This document shows, in pieces, positions 1 to 7,620 of a DNA stretch of 64,000 nt. Made by a program: the position numbers and the translations under genes. The DNA is from Lachnospiraceae bacterium C1.1 (GTDB lineage Bacteria > Bacillota > Clostridia > Lachnospirales > Lachnospiraceae): positions 1,933,501 through 1,997,500 of the forward strand of contig JAUISW010000001.1 of assembly GCA_030434875.1 (NCBI GenBank), in the 5' to 3' direction. Position 1 is the stretch's first letter; the number at the start of each line of letters is the position of its first letter. The notes below the pieces were generated by a model, which searched no databases, was not told the origin of the DNA, and saw nothing but the letters and a program-made list of their open reading frames with translations.

Positions 1-785
1 GCGCCGGCAACAGCAGCCTCTCCCTGCGCCGAATTCGGGCTCGCATGATTCAGCCTGTCCCTTTTCCAGATCTTATACGCCCTCGCTGCATCTGTTTCCT
101 CATCGGCAAATCTGCTGACAACTATCAGTAATAAGGCTGTAATTCTCGATGGTATAAAATTCAAAAGATCATCTGCCTTAGCTGCAAACCTTCCGAAATA
201 AATGTATCTGTCATTTTTATATCCGATCATAGAATCCATGGTATTTACGGATTTATAAAAAAATCCTCCCACAGGTCCTGCAATTGCGAGAAAGATCATT
301 GGAGCGATTACCCCATCAGACGAGTTTTCAGCCACAGTTTCGACCGCAGCCTTAATTATCCCCTCTCTGTCAAGTCTTTCCGTATCCCTGCCAACTATCA
401 TAGATACAGCTTTTCTTGCTGCCTCTGTATCATCATTATTAATTGCCTTTTCTACCTTGCTGCTTTCGCTCTTAAGGCTCTTCATCGCAAGGCATTGCCA
501 GGTGAGAACTGCCTCAGCAAGCACTCCTGCTGACATTGTCATATGGTAAAAAAAGGCAGTAATAAGAAAACTTATCCCCGAACTTATAAAAACAACAAGA
601 AAAAAAACTACCACTCCGCTTATGTATTCTTTTCTCTCCGATCTTTTCTTTGGATAAAGGATTTTTTCAAAAAAAGATATCATTCGTCCGATCAGAACTA
701 TCGGATGAAACGGGTAATGAGGATCGCCCAGGATAAGATCAAGTATGAAGCCAAAAATAAAGGCTGTTAAATGCAGATATATCAT
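1..785 (-). CDS. cbiB: adenosylcobinamide-phosphate synthase CbiB/CobD (3' end outside window)
   Basis: This integral membrane enzyme joins adenosylcobyric acid to aminopropanol (or its phosphate) to give adenosylcobinamide (phosphate). About 261 codons are visible of a family length near 310; the C-terminus lies beyond the left edge. The protein opens with a hydrophobic segment and a LILGDPHYPFHPI motif, has the family signature VAENSSDGVIAP in the middle, and reaches HASPNSAQGEAAVAG at the window edge. All three are typical of CbiB. The ATG overlaps the cobU stop as ATGA, so it is the last visible gene of a translationally coupled cobalamin operon. I see no frame disruption. The assignment is secure; only the missing end is unknown. 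Confidence 0.93.
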   Translation of the reverse strand, partial: MIYLHLTAFIFGFILDLILGDPHYPFHPIVLIGRMISFFEKILYPKKRSERKEYISGVVVFFLVVFISSGISFLITAFFYHMTMSAGVLAEAVLTWQCLAMKSLKSESSKVEKAINNDDTEAARKAVSMIVGRDTERLDREGIIKAAVETVAENSSDGVIAPMIFLAIAGPVGGFFYKSVNTMDSMIGYKNDRYIYFGRFAAKADDLLNFIPSRITALLLIVVSRFADEETDAARAYKIWKRDRLNHASPNSAQGEAAVAG

Positions 786-1108
786 TTTATCACCGTCGCA
801 ATCCCGCAGTAGAGTCTGATAACCCTTTCTGATCCTGCCGCGATTTTTGTAAGGCATCTTCCAAGCCTTTCCCTGTATTCCCTTTCAAAGGCTTCCATTG
901 GAACAATACCGCATCCGACCTCATCTGAAATGATCACCGCATCCGGATACTCTTTCATATATTTTTCGACCTCGTCCTCCGGCTTTTCTCCCTCTTTCAT
1001 CGTCCTTCTGAACCAGTCCTCAAAATCATCAAAAATCGTCCTGTCAGGAAAATTTGTCCTTACGTACTCAGTCTTTCCCTGACATACGCCACCTATAACC
1101 AAAATCAT
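782..1108 (-). CDS. cobU: short CobU-like adenosylcobinamide kinase/guanylyltransferase
   Basis: CobU phosphorylates adenosylcobinamide and then attaches GMP to form adenosylcobinamide-GDP. The N-terminus is MILVIGGVCQGKTEYV, a P-loop of the CobU type, and DEVGCGIVP matches the family EVGxGIVP motif. At about 108 residues it is much shorter than the usual 170-190, with a compressed middle. It may do only one of the two reactions or be a lineage-specific short form. I chose the ATG at 1108 because it overlaps the cobS stop as ATGA; an upstream in-frame ATG would add 16 residues read through the end of cobS. The context between cobS and cbiB supports the role. Confidence 0.8.
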   Translation of the reverse strand: MILVIGGVCQGKTEYVRTNFPDRTIFDDFEDWFRRTMKEGEKPEDEVEKYMKEYPDAVIISDEVGCGIVPMEAFEREYRERLGRCLTKIAAGSERVIRLYCGIATVIK

Positions 1109-1896
1109 ATTTTCATGATGCCTTTCGTAATTATAAGTCCTATAGCTGCTCCCCATGCAGTTGCAAGTTCTGAGCAGCTTGAAAACCAGCCGCAGGTATC
1201 ACCTGTGATCCCCCCGAACTCTTTGGCTGTCATTTTATAATAATAAATAAATAAGATTGCATTAAGAAAAAGTGCTGCAAAAGCCCCCAACGGATTTATA
1301 TGTATCATCGCAGTCTCGCAAAGAATAAATTCAACCGAAACTATTGCCTTTGTAACATTAAGAGCTGTATTATCCGCAAATTTAAAAAGAAGTCCGTCAT
1401 TTTTTGCACACTTAAAAAAGGCAACGCCCATTGCCGAGAGTACTCTGGAAAGAACGAAACCAAGCGCCAGAATTCCAATCTCTGTCCGGCTATTGTCCGC
1501 AATAATATATGCTGCAAGAAAAAGACATGCGTAGCTGATAAACTTTATGATTGCAAATGCTCCCGTATGCGGGTCTGCCATTATTTCCAGTTTTCTTTTT
1601 TTATCAAGATGTGATGAAAGTGCATCTGAACAGTCTATAAAACCATCCAGATGAATCCCTCCGCTTATTATTATAGGAATTATAAAAGCCACAAGTGCCT
1701 CAGCTGTATTCGGTATGATCTTTCCAAAATGTTCCGCCAGCATATGCCATGCATAGATCAGCGCCGCTATAGGTACGCCTACAAGTGGGAAAAAGGCGAT
1801 AGAATATTTCATATTTTCTGTATTCCATTCCGTTTTTGGCATAGGAATTCTCGAATACATCGCGAATGCGATAAAAATCGATCTGATGATTTTCAT
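1105..1896 (-). CDS. cobS: adenosylcobinamide-GDP ribazoletransferase (cobalamin synthase)
   Basis: CobS is a polytopic membrane enzyme that condenses adenosylcobinamide-GDP with alpha-ribazole (phosphate) in the last assembly steps of cobalamin. The 263-residue length is normal. Residues 79-92 carry GGIHLDGFIDCSDAL, whose acidic residues match the CDP-alcohol-transferase-like metal site of CobS, and a GDTCGWFSS motif near residue 230 is also typical. Several hydrophobic segments span the protein. It starts 13 bp after cobT and its stop overlaps the start of cobU, so the genes are probably co-translated. Confidence 0.95.
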   Translation of the reverse strand: MKIIRSIFIAFAMYSRIPMPKTEWNTENMKYSIAFFPLVGVPIAALIYAWHMLAEHFGKIIPNTAEALVAFIIPIIISGGIHLDGFIDCSDALSSHLDKKRKLEIMADPHTGAFAIIKFISYACLFLAAYIIADNSRTEIGILALGFVLSRVLSAMGVAFFKCAKNDGLLFKFADNTALNVTKAIVSVEFILCETAMIHINPLGAFAALFLNAILFIYYYKMTAKEFGGITGDTCGWFSSCSELATAWGAAIGLIITKGIMKI

Positions 1897-1909
1897 TTTT
1901 ACTTTCCTG

Positions 1910-2977
1910 TTATTTTTTTTCGTATCTTTTATATTGCTCTATCTTTATATCCTTAAACTGCCGCTTATTCATGTAAACCGCAGCCGCGATATCTAAAAGT
2001 CCCATCATCATAACGGCACCAGTCCCCTCACCAAGTGCCATAGAGGCATCTATCACAGGCTTAAGTGATAATTCCCTAAGCAGCATAGTTGCTGCGCCTT
2101 CACGACTTTTATGTGATGCGATAAGATAATCTCTTACACCCTTTACCATCCTGTCTGCAGCCAATGCTGCCGCAGCAGAGATCACTCCGTCCAGTATAAC
2201 AGGTATCCTGTAGACTGCCCCGCCTATACAGACTCCGGCAAGCGCAGCGATATCAAGGCCTCCGACAGTCCTCATGATTTCGATAGGATCCGAGTCTTTT
2301 CCCAGGCCATAGTTTTTTATAGCATTGTTGATTATCCTGATCTTTCGTTTAAGTCTTTCATCATCAAGTCCGGCTCCTCTTCCTGTAACTTCTTCTGCAT
2401 CAAGTCCCAGGAAAGCTGCCGTCATTGCACTGCTCGTGCAGGTATTTCCTATTCCGATCTCACCTGTGGCGATAAGTCCAAAGCCCTTTTCCGAGGCAGC
2501 TCTGACCCGTTCTATTCCAACTGAAACAGCCTTCAGGCACTCCTCCTCTGTCATTGCCGGTCTCTCTGTAAAATCCTCTGTCCCGGACTTTACCCTGAAA
2601 CTGCTTATATCTCCAATAGGCTCTCCGGCAATACCGACATCTGTCGTTATGACCTCAGCTCCAACAGCATCAGCCATTGAACAGACAGAGGTTGTTCCCT
2701 CCGTCATATTGACAGCACATATCCGTGTAACCTCCTGCCCCGACTGGCTAATTCCCTGCCGTACCACACCGTTATCTGCAGCCATTACCATTACGGCCTT
2801 TTTTCTTATATCAATATCGGTCGTACCACGGATGGCAGCTATTTTGCAGAATATCTCTTCAAAGTCTCCCATACCGTCCAGAGGCTTCGCAATAGAATCC
2901 CATCTAAGCTTGGCCTCTGCCGCTATTTCCGCGGAGGGCTTTTCTATCCTTAGTTTTTCTAATTCAAGTCGATTCAT
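1910..2977 (-). CDS. cobT: nicotinate-nucleotide-dimethylbenzimidazole phosphoribosyltransferase
   Basis: CobT transfers phosphoribose from nicotinate mononucleotide to the lower-ligand base (DMB or a similar base), giving the alpha-ribazole phosphate used by CobS. The 355-residue length is typical. The catalytic glutamate sits in ALGEGTGAVMMMG and falls at residue 317, the same number as the catalytic Glu of the Salmonella enzyme. The glycine-rich TGEIGIGNTCTSSAM and a VTGRGAGLDD segment are family hallmarks. Its ATG overlaps the stop of the small upstream gene (ATGA), so that unknown 91-residue protein is co-translated with cobT. Confidence 0.96.
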   Translation of the reverse strand: MNRLELEKLRIEKPSAEIAAEAKLRWDSIAKPLDGMGDFEEIFCKIAAIRGTTDIDIRKKAVMVMAADNGVVRQGISQSGQEVTRICAVNMTEGTTSVCSMADAVGAEVITTDVGIAGEPIGDISSFRVKSGTEDFTERPAMTEEECLKAVSVGIERVRAASEKGFGLIATGEIGIGNTCTSSAMTAAFLGLDAEEVTGRGAGLDDERLKRKIRIINNAIKNYGLGKDSDPIEIMRTVGGLDIAALAGVCIGGAVYRIPVILDGVISAAAALAADRMVKGVRDYLIASHKSREGAATMLLRELSLKPVIDASMALGEGTGAVMMMGLLDIAAAVYMNKRQFKDIKIEQYKRYEKK

Positions 2978-3249
2978 AATGTAAGTTTTCCGTCTACTAT
3001 AAGTTCCTCGCAGGCCTTCTTTAAATATTTGCTCACGCTCTTATCCGTATAAATACATTTTGACATGCCCTCTCTCATCGCCTGTTTTACGAGATCATTC
3101 ATGCCGCGTGTCTTATTTAGAAAATCAACCATTTTTACCTTATAAGGCTGTCCGTCAAGGATTTCTTCCAGGATGACCTCCTGAATATTGAGTTTGTGAT
3201 CAACAATAAACCAATCCAGCCACTGATCATAGTCCAATTCTGCCTTCAT
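2974..3249 (-). CDS. 91-residue protein of unknown function, first gene of the cobT operon
   Basis: I do not recognise this family. The protein is short, charged and mostly predicted helical, with no signal peptide, membrane segment or cysteine cluster. It begins MKAELDYDQWLDWFIVDHKL and ends in a helix rich in Lys and Glu. It appears real because it starts with ATG after an AGGTGA ribosome binding site, its stop overlaps the cobT start as ATGA, and nothing competes on the other strand. Position suggests a helper or regulator of cobalamin lower-ligand activation, but this is inference from synteny only. No cobalamin riboswitch was seen in the roughly 160 bp upstream. Confidence 0.65.
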   Translation of the reverse strand: MKAELDYDQWLDWFIVDHKLNIQEVILEEILDGQPYKVKMVDFLNKTRGMNDLVKQAMREGMSKCIYTDKSVSKYLKKACEELIVDGKLTL

Positions 3250-3408
3250 AATTCGTCACCTCAATTTCTCTAAAGAAGACGTGTTATCTTTTATTTCATT
3301 TTAATATAATGTTAAACTTTAATCAAATACTTGAATCTATTTATTCGATTTGGTAGGATATAAGTTGCGATTTAATAATTACAATTTCCCCAGAGGAGTG
3401 TTTTTAAG

Positions 3409-4599
3409 ATGAAAATTAATCAATACCTCGAAAATAAGATGCCTGCTGCTCCTTTAAAGATCATCGTTATGGACAGCCTTAAAGATTTAGGCGAAAAAGT
3501 TAACGACTATCTTGTAGAATTCAGGCACGAGATCAACCAGCCTCATCACGATTCCCCCGCTTTTGAAGGCTACACAATGGACAACTACACAATTAATTTT
3601 TCCGTTCCAAGATTTGGAAGCGGCGAAGGCAAAGCTGTCCTGAACGAGACCATCAGAGGAAAGGATGTCTATATCATCCTCGATGTTCTTAACAATTCCC
3701 TCACCTATGATCTTCACGGATATAAAAATTCTTATTCCCCGGATGATCACTATCAGGACCTTAAGAGAGTCATTGCCGCAACTGCAGGCAAAGCTCACAG
3801 AATTACTGTAATAATGCCTTTCATGTACGAAAGCCGTCAGCACAAAAAGAGCAGCCGTGAATCGCTTGACTGCGCAAATATGCTTGAAGAGCTTTATAAA
3901 ATGGGCGTTCACAGGGTTATAACCTTTGACGCGCATGATCCTTCTGTACAAAACTCCGCACCTCTTTGCGGTTTTGATAATTTTACTCCCTTTTACCAGT
4001 TCCTTCGTACTCTCCTTGCAAACATCGGAGATATGAAGATCGACAAAGATCATACACTTGTTATTTCACCCGATGAAGGAGCTCTTAACAGAGCCGTTTA
4101 TTTTGCCAACGTTCTCGGTGTTGATACAGGTATGTTTTATAAGAGACGTGATTATACCCAGGTTGTAAATGGTAAGAACCCTATCGTTGCACACGAATTT
4201 TTAGGTGATAACGTAGAAGGAAAAGATGTTATCATCGTTGATGATATGATCTCTTCCGGCGGAAGCATGATCGATACCGCTAAACAGCTCAAAAAGATGA
4301 ATGCAAGACGCGTATTCGTATGCTGTACATTCGGTATCTTCACCGATGGTCTTGAGGCCTTTGATGATGCCTATGAAGAGGGAATCTTCGACAAGATCAT
4401 CACCACAAACCTTACCTATACTATTCCGGAACTTCTGGAGAGACCTTATTACCTCCAGGCGGATATGTCAAAATTCCTTGCCTCCATCATTGATTTCTCA
4501 AATCATGATGTGTCAATGGAAATGGTTCAGACTCCTACCGAAAAGATCAGAAAGATCCTTAGCTACTACAACTCAATCGATGGAACAATAGATGACTGA
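3409..4599 (+). CDS. prs: ribose-phosphate diphosphokinase (PRPP synthetase), long form
   Basis: Makes 5-phosphoribosyl-1-pyrophosphate from ribose 5-phosphate and ATP for nucleotide, His, Trp and NAD synthesis. Conserved parts are the pyrophosphate/ATP region (MPFMYESRQHKKSSRESLD), FDAHDPS, VISPDEGALNRA and the PRPP loop VIIVDDMISSGGSM near residues 273-287. At 396 residues it is about 80 longer than the classical enzyme, with extra sequence at both ends; such long forms occur in clostridia. The start follows a GAGGAGTG ribosome binding site with 8-nt spacing. The gene is monocistronic and ends at a strong terminator. Confidence 0.93.
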   Translation: MKINQYLENKMPAAPLKIIVMDSLKDLGEKVNDYLVEFRHEINQPHHDSPAFEGYTMDNYTINFSVPRFGSGEGKAVLNETIRGKDVYIILDVLNNSLTYDLHGYKNSYSPDDHYQDLKRVIAATAGKAHRITVIMPFMYESRQHKKSSRESLDCANMLEELYKMGVHRVITFDAHDPSVQNSAPLCGFDNFTPFYQFLRTLLANIGDMKIDKDHTLVISPDEGALNRAVYFANVLGVDTGMFYKRRDYTQVVNGKNPIVAHEFLGDNVEGKDVIIVDDMISSGGSMIDTAKQLKKMNARRVFVCCTFGIFTDGLEAFDDAYEEGIFDKIITTNLTYTIPELLERPYYLQADMSKFLASIIDFSNHDVSMEMVQTPTEKIRKILSYYNSIDGTIDD

Positions 4600-4605
4600 T
4601 AAATA

Positions 4606-4646
4606 AAAACTTTTTGTCCCGATAAACCGGGGCAAAAAGTTTTTTC
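4606..4646 (+). terminator. rho-independent terminator of prs
   Basis: ACTTTTTGTCCC pairs with GGGGCAAAAAGT (one G-T pair) across a short loop, followed by a run of T. It lies a few bases after the prs stop codon. Confidence 0.85.
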
Positions 4647-4675
4647 ATAATTTCTATAAAATAAAGGTGATAAAA

Positions 4676-5260
4676 ATGGACTATGCTTTTTTTGCAATCT
4701 TATACCGTCTTCGCTGGATAGACCGCTGGGCACTTATGCGAAATTCCGATAATGAGAACCTCAGTGAGCATTCTCTTGAGGTTGCAATGCTCTCCCACGC
4801 CTTAGCTACTATTGGAAACAAAAAACTCGGAAAAACACTTAACGCAGAGAAGGCCGCTCTCTTCGGAATATATCATGATGCAAGTGAAATCCTCACCGGA
4901 GATATGCCGACACCTGTAAAATACTTCAATGACGAAATAGCAAATGCATATAAAGATATTGAAAAAAATGCCTGCGAGCGCCTTATATCCCTCTTACCGG
5001 ACTATTTAAAAGATTCCTATAAAGAATTAATGATGCCGGGTGATGAATATTCATATGAGAAAAAGCTTGTAAAAGGAGCCGATAAACTCTCTGCCTATAT
5101 AAAATGCTTAAATGAGAAAAAAGCCGGAAATATGGAGTTTGCACAGGCAGAAAAATCCACTCTCCAGTCACTCCATAAGCTAGACCTTGAAGAAGTCGAG
5201 CTCTTCCTGAAAGACTTTATTCCTGCCTACCGTAAAACATTGGACGAAATAAAAGTCTAA
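4676..5260 (+). CDS. HD-domain 5'-deoxynucleotidase, YfbR-like
   Basis: A cytosolic HD-superfamily phosphohydrolase of the YfbR type, which dephosphorylates deoxynucleoside 5'-monophosphates and tunes dNTP pools. The metal-binding residues are visible: His32 in NLSEHSLEVAML, the His67-Asp68 pair in YHDASEILTGDMPTPVK, and a later Asp in KGADKLSAYIKC. The YRLRWIDRWALMRN opening is characteristic of YfbR. I chose the ATG at 4676 because AAAGGTGA lies just upstream; an in-frame GTG nine bases earlier falls within that ribosome binding site. Length is 194 residues, normal for the family. It follows prs, another nucleotide-metabolism gene, but a terminator separates them. Confidence 0.9.
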   Translation: MDYAFFAILYRLRWIDRWALMRNSDNENLSEHSLEVAMLSHALATIGNKKLGKTLNAEKAALFGIYHDASEILTGDMPTPVKYFNDEIANAYKDIEKNACERLISLLPDYLKDSYKELMMPGDEYSYEKKLVKGADKLSAYIKCLNEKKAGNMEFAQAEKSTLQSLHKLDLEEVELFLKDFIPAYRKTLDEIKV

Positions 5261-5305
5261 AGTCGGCTTGACAATTTTCTTTTTACATTGTACAATTTTT
5301 TAGTG

Positions 5306-5345
5306 TTGACAAAGTCGAACAGCTGTACTATATTGTACAGCTGTT
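5306..5345 (+). promoter_or_regulatory. sigma-A promoter with the -10 box inside a perfect operator palindrome
   Basis: TTGACA (5306-5311), a 17-bp spacer and TATATT (5329-5334) form a near-consensus promoter. The -10 box is exactly the 6-bp spacer of a perfect 11-bp inverted repeat: AACAGCTGTAC at 5318-5328 and GTACAGCTGTT at 5335-5345. A shorter related palindrome, ATTGTACAAT, lies upstream at about 5287-5296 and shares the TTGTACA core. A dimeric repressor bound here would block RNA polymerase directly. The regulator is unknown. Confidence 0.8.
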
Positions 5346-5389
5346 ATATTATATTAAAGTTTTATCGCTTAATAGGGGGATAATTATTT

Positions 5390-5815
5390 ATGCTTAAAGT
5401 ACCATCATTAAGAGGAAAATTCGTCTGCGGTCCTTGCAATAACCCGGAAGCAACCTATACCGCTCACGAACACCTCATATCTTACAGACTTCCGCGTCAT
5501 GAATGCATCACCATTAATGGTCTTGCAGCCTTCTGTGACGTGTGCGGCAAATATGCTAAGATATCAGCGATCGAGGATTACAACGCTGAACTTGCAGAGG
5601 AGGCTTACGCTCATCCCGAGCTTGCCCAGACAGCAGTTTCAAGCACAGAAGATTCTAATATTGAAAATAGTGAAGTTCCTGCAGAGGCATCTTCCATTGC
5701 AGAAGATATGTCATCTCCCGCTCTTTCAGTTATGGAAGACGACAGCTTCAACGACTACTACTCAGAAGACTCCTCAGGCCAGATGGAGTTCACCGATCTC
5801 ATTGGAAATATGTAA
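5390..5815 (+). CDS. small zinc-finger (YgiT/MqsA-type) protein with an acidic tail
   Basis: A 141-residue cytosolic protein. Residues 1-70 look like a YgiT/MqsA-type zinc-binding domain: Cys13-x2-Cys16 and Cys49-x2-Cys52 (FCDVCGKYAK), with Cys39 and several His between them. MqsA proteins carry a DNA-binding helix-turn-helix after this domain. Here it is replaced by a low-complexity tail rich in Glu, Asp, Ser and Ala, so it is not a classical antitoxin, and no toxin gene is adjacent. It has a strong ribosome binding site (AGGGGG) and a repressible-looking promoter. Possible roles are a metal-responsive or adaptor protein; I would not assign a function. Confidence 0.7.
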   Translation: MLKVPSLRGKFVCGPCNNPEATYTAHEHLISYRLPRHECITINGLAAFCDVCGKYAKISAIEDYNAELAEEAYAHPELAQTAVSSTEDSNIENSEVPAEASSIAEDMSSPALSVMEDDSFNDYYSEDSSGQMEFTDLIGNM

Positions 5816-5820
5816 TTCAA

Positions 5821-5855
5821 AAGCCCGTAAACGCAAAGTTTACGGGCTTTATTCA
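5821..5855 (+). terminator. rho-independent terminator
   Basis: AAGCCCGTAAAC pairs perfectly with GTTTACGGGCTT around a 5-nt loop, followed by TTATT. It sits directly after the zinc-finger gene. Confidence 0.85.
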
Positions 5856-5876
5856 TGTCCTTCTATGGCAATCCGG

Positions 5877-6077
5877 GTGAAAGTCACGCTTTAGATGGGA
5901 CTGCGACGCCGTGCCTTGCACGGCTAGTCCCGGCTCCACCGGGAAACCCACGCTTGCGTTAGCAAGCTGAGTGAAAGTCACGCGCAGATGGGACTGCGAC
6001 GGCACGCTTTTGCGTGCCTAGTCCCGGCTCCGCCGGGAAACCCACGCTTGCGCTAGCAAGCTGGGTGAAAGTCACGC
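5877..6077. repeat. two tandem 94-bp structured repeats plus a 13-bp third start
   Basis: The motif GTGAAAGTCACGC recurs at 5877, 5971 and 6065, a spacing of exactly 94 bp each time. Each unit folds into several hairpins: GGGACT...AGTCCC enclosing a second stem, then CCCGG...CCGGG, then GCTTGC...GCAAGC. The inner stem differs between units but stays paired: GCCGTGC/GCACGGC in unit 1 and GGCACGC/GCGTGCC in unit 2. There is no open reading frame of note. It fills the gap between a plus-strand gene and tRNA-Leu on the minus strand. The family is not one I can name. Confidence 0.85.
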
Positions 6078-6093
6078 TCCTGTATATATAGAA

Positions 6094-6123
6094 AAAAGAC
6101 ATCAGCTTAAGCTGATGTCTTTT
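6094..6123. terminator. bidirectional terminator
   Basis: A perfect palindrome with arms AAAAGACATCAGCTT and its complement, giving A-tracts upstream and T-tracts downstream on both strands. It can end transcripts of the tRNA-Leu unit and anything read through the 94-bp repeats. Confidence 0.8.
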
Positions 6124-6131
6124 GAAATATA

Positions 6132-6215
6132 TGCAGGAGATGGGACTTGAACCCACACAATGTTGCCATCACAGGCACCTGAAGCCTGCGCGTCTGCCAA
6201 TTCCGCCACTCCTGC
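6132..6215 (-). tRNA. tRNA-Leu (anticodon CAG)
   Basis: The acceptor stem GCAGGAG pairs with CTCCTGC and the T-arm reads GGGTTCAAGTCCC. The anticodon stem-loop CAGGC-TTCAGGT-GCCTG gives anticodon CAG, so it reads CUG leucine codons. There is a class II variable arm. Length is about 84 nt and CCA is not encoded. Confidence 0.93.
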
Positions 6216-6302
6216 TCACTATTTCTGCTGCGGATTTATCGCCGCAACAGAAATAATTATATAATTTTAAGTCTTTCTTGTCAACTTATTTCTGACTCAA
6301 AC

Positions 6303-6656
6303 TCAAGCCTTAGCCTTTGCAAGCTCAGCAAGTGTTGTAAATCCAGCTGCATCGTTAACAGCCATCTCAGAAAGCATCTTTCTGTTGATGTCGATACCTG
6401 CAACCTTAAGACCGTGCATAAGCTGGCTGTATGTAAGTCCGTTTGCACGAGCTGCTGCATTGATACGTGTGATCCAGAGTGATCTGAAATCTCTCTTCTT
6501 CTGCTTACGTCCTGCAAATGAAGATGTAAGAGCTCTCATTACAGACTGCTTTGCAACTCTGTACTGTTTTGATCTTGCTCCTCTATATCCTTTAGCGAGT
6601 TTAAGAACTCTCTTATGCTTTTTCTTTGCGTTTAAACCGCCTTTGATTCTTGCCAT
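6303..6656 (-). CDS. rplT: 50S ribosomal protein L20
   Basis: L20 binds 23S rRNA early in assembly of the large subunit and in many Firmicutes represses its own operon by binding the infC leader. The 117-residue sequence opens [19 protein letters not shown] and continues with the conserved [22 protein letters not shown] and [21 protein letters not shown] blocks. It is the last gene of infC-rpmI-rplT and has an AGGAGG site before its ATG. Confidence 0.98.
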   Translation of the reverse strand: MARIKGGLNAKKKHKRVLKLAKGYRGARSKQYRVAKQSVMRALTSSFAGRKQKKRDFRSLWITRINAAARANGLTYSQLMHGLKVAGIDINRKMLSEMAVNDAAGFTTLAELAKAKA

Positions 6657-6687
6657 GTCTTTTTCCTCCTTACTTTAAGTCTGTCAA

Positions 6688-6885
6688 TTATAAATAAGGC
6701 ATGATTTTCTTCATTGTCTTTACGTTAGTTGCATCTGTCATTGCTGCATGTCTAAGATTTCTCTTAGTCTTTGCAGACTTCTTCGTAAGGATATGACGCT
6801 TATAAGCCTTAAATCTCTTAAGTTTTCCTGTTCCTGTAACCTTGAAACGTTTTGCTGCTGACCTGTTGGTCTTCATCTTTGGCAT
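6688..6885 (-). CDS. rpmI: 50S ribosomal protein L35
   Basis: A 65-residue basic protein of the large subunit. It begins [18 protein letters not shown], the family signature, and has the expected [17 protein letters not shown] segment. It lies between infC and rplT in the conserved order, with a strong ribosome binding site. Confidence 0.98.
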   Translation of the reverse strand: MPKMKTNRSAAKRFKVTGTGKLKRFKAYKRHILTKKSAKTKRNLRHAAMTDATNVKTMKKIMPYL

Positions 6886-6924
6886 GATTAAAATCCTCCT
6901 GTTATCCTGCTATCATTATCAGCA

Positions 6925-7431
6925 TTACTTTTTCTCTGCCAGCTGAATAGTCATAGTTCTGCCTTCAACCTTTGCAGACTTCTCTACAACTGCTACATCA
7001 GCCAGGCTTTCTGCAAAATCGTCCAGAATATGTTTGCTGGCGCTCATATGTGCCATCTCACGTCCTCTGAATCGTAATGTAACCTTGACTCTGTCGCCCT
7101 TTGAAAGGAATTTTCTTGCAGCGTTAGCTTTAGTATTCAGATCATTCGTGTCAATATTAGGTGAAAGTCGGATTTCCTTGACATCGATGATTCTCTGCTT
7201 TTTCCTTGCATCCTTCTCACGGCGAGCCTGTTCATATTTGTACTTACCGTAATCAACTATCTTGCATACAGGCGGCTTTGCATTAGGAGCGATCTTTACA
7301 AGATCAAGCTCTGCTTCTCTTGCTTTCTCAAGCGCCTCTCTTACCGGCATTACACCAAGCTGTTCACCATCTTCTCCAATCAGTCTGACTTCTCTGTCTC
7401 TGATCTGCTCATTGATATATAAGTCGCTAAT
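6925..7431 (-). CDS. infC: translation initiation factor IF-3, AUU start
   Basis: IF-3 binds the 30S subunit, prevents premature 50S joining and proofreads the start codon. The protein has the N-terminal domain (YINEQIRDREVRLIGEDGEQLG), a lysine-rich linker and the C-terminal domain (KGDRVKVTLRFRGREM). A longer reading frame opens upstream, but its first 25 residues are unlike IF-3 and run through the leader. The better start is ATT at 7431, nine bases after GGGGAGG. An AUU start is the classical IF-3 self-control device in E. coli and bacilli. That gives 168 residues, close to the family norm. Confidence 0.9.
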   Translation of the reverse strand: MSDLYINEQIRDREVRLIGEDGEQLGVMPVREALEKAREAELDLVKIAPNAKPPVCKIVDYGKYKYEQARREKDARKKQRIIDVKEIRLSPNIDTNDLNTKANAARKFLSKGDRVKVTLRFRGREMAHMSASKHILDDFAESLADVAVVEKSAKVEGRTMTIQLAEKK

Positions 7432-7439
7432 AGCCTTAT

Positions 7440-7610
7440 ACCTCCCCGCCTTCGCGGCAAAAAATCCTTTTTTTCGCTGTGTCCAATAAAAAAGAACAGC
7501 GTGCAAAAAGCATCACTGTCCCATTAATCCTTAGTAAAGTATTAACGCTTGCTGACTAACCTCATGTTGTCGCAAGGTGAGAGTGAAACCTCTGCTTTGT
7601 TAACGTACTT
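7440..7610 (-). promoter_or_regulatory. structured 5' leader of infC-rpmI-rplT (probable L20 leader)
   Basis: About 170 non-coding bases precede infC. They hold conserved-looking GCAGAGGTTTCACTCTCACC and several possible stems, including CGCTGT pairing with ACAGCG and a GCGAAGGC stem beside the ribosome binding site. Firmicute infC operons are usually controlled by an L20-binding leader. I infer the same here from position; I could not match a covariance model. Confidence 0.5.
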
Positions 7611-7620
7611 GAATAGAATA

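Noticed and set aside
3250..3408. Cobalamin riboswitch upstream of the cobalamin genes
   Set aside because: No B12-box-like conserved core or suitable terminator stem was visible in this short, AT-rich gap.
5390..5815. MqsA-like antitoxin of a toxin-antitoxin pair
   Set aside because: The helix-turn-helix part is missing and no toxin-like gene is adjacent.
5877..6077. A CRISPR array
   Set aside because: Units are 94 bp, directly tandem and without unique spacers.
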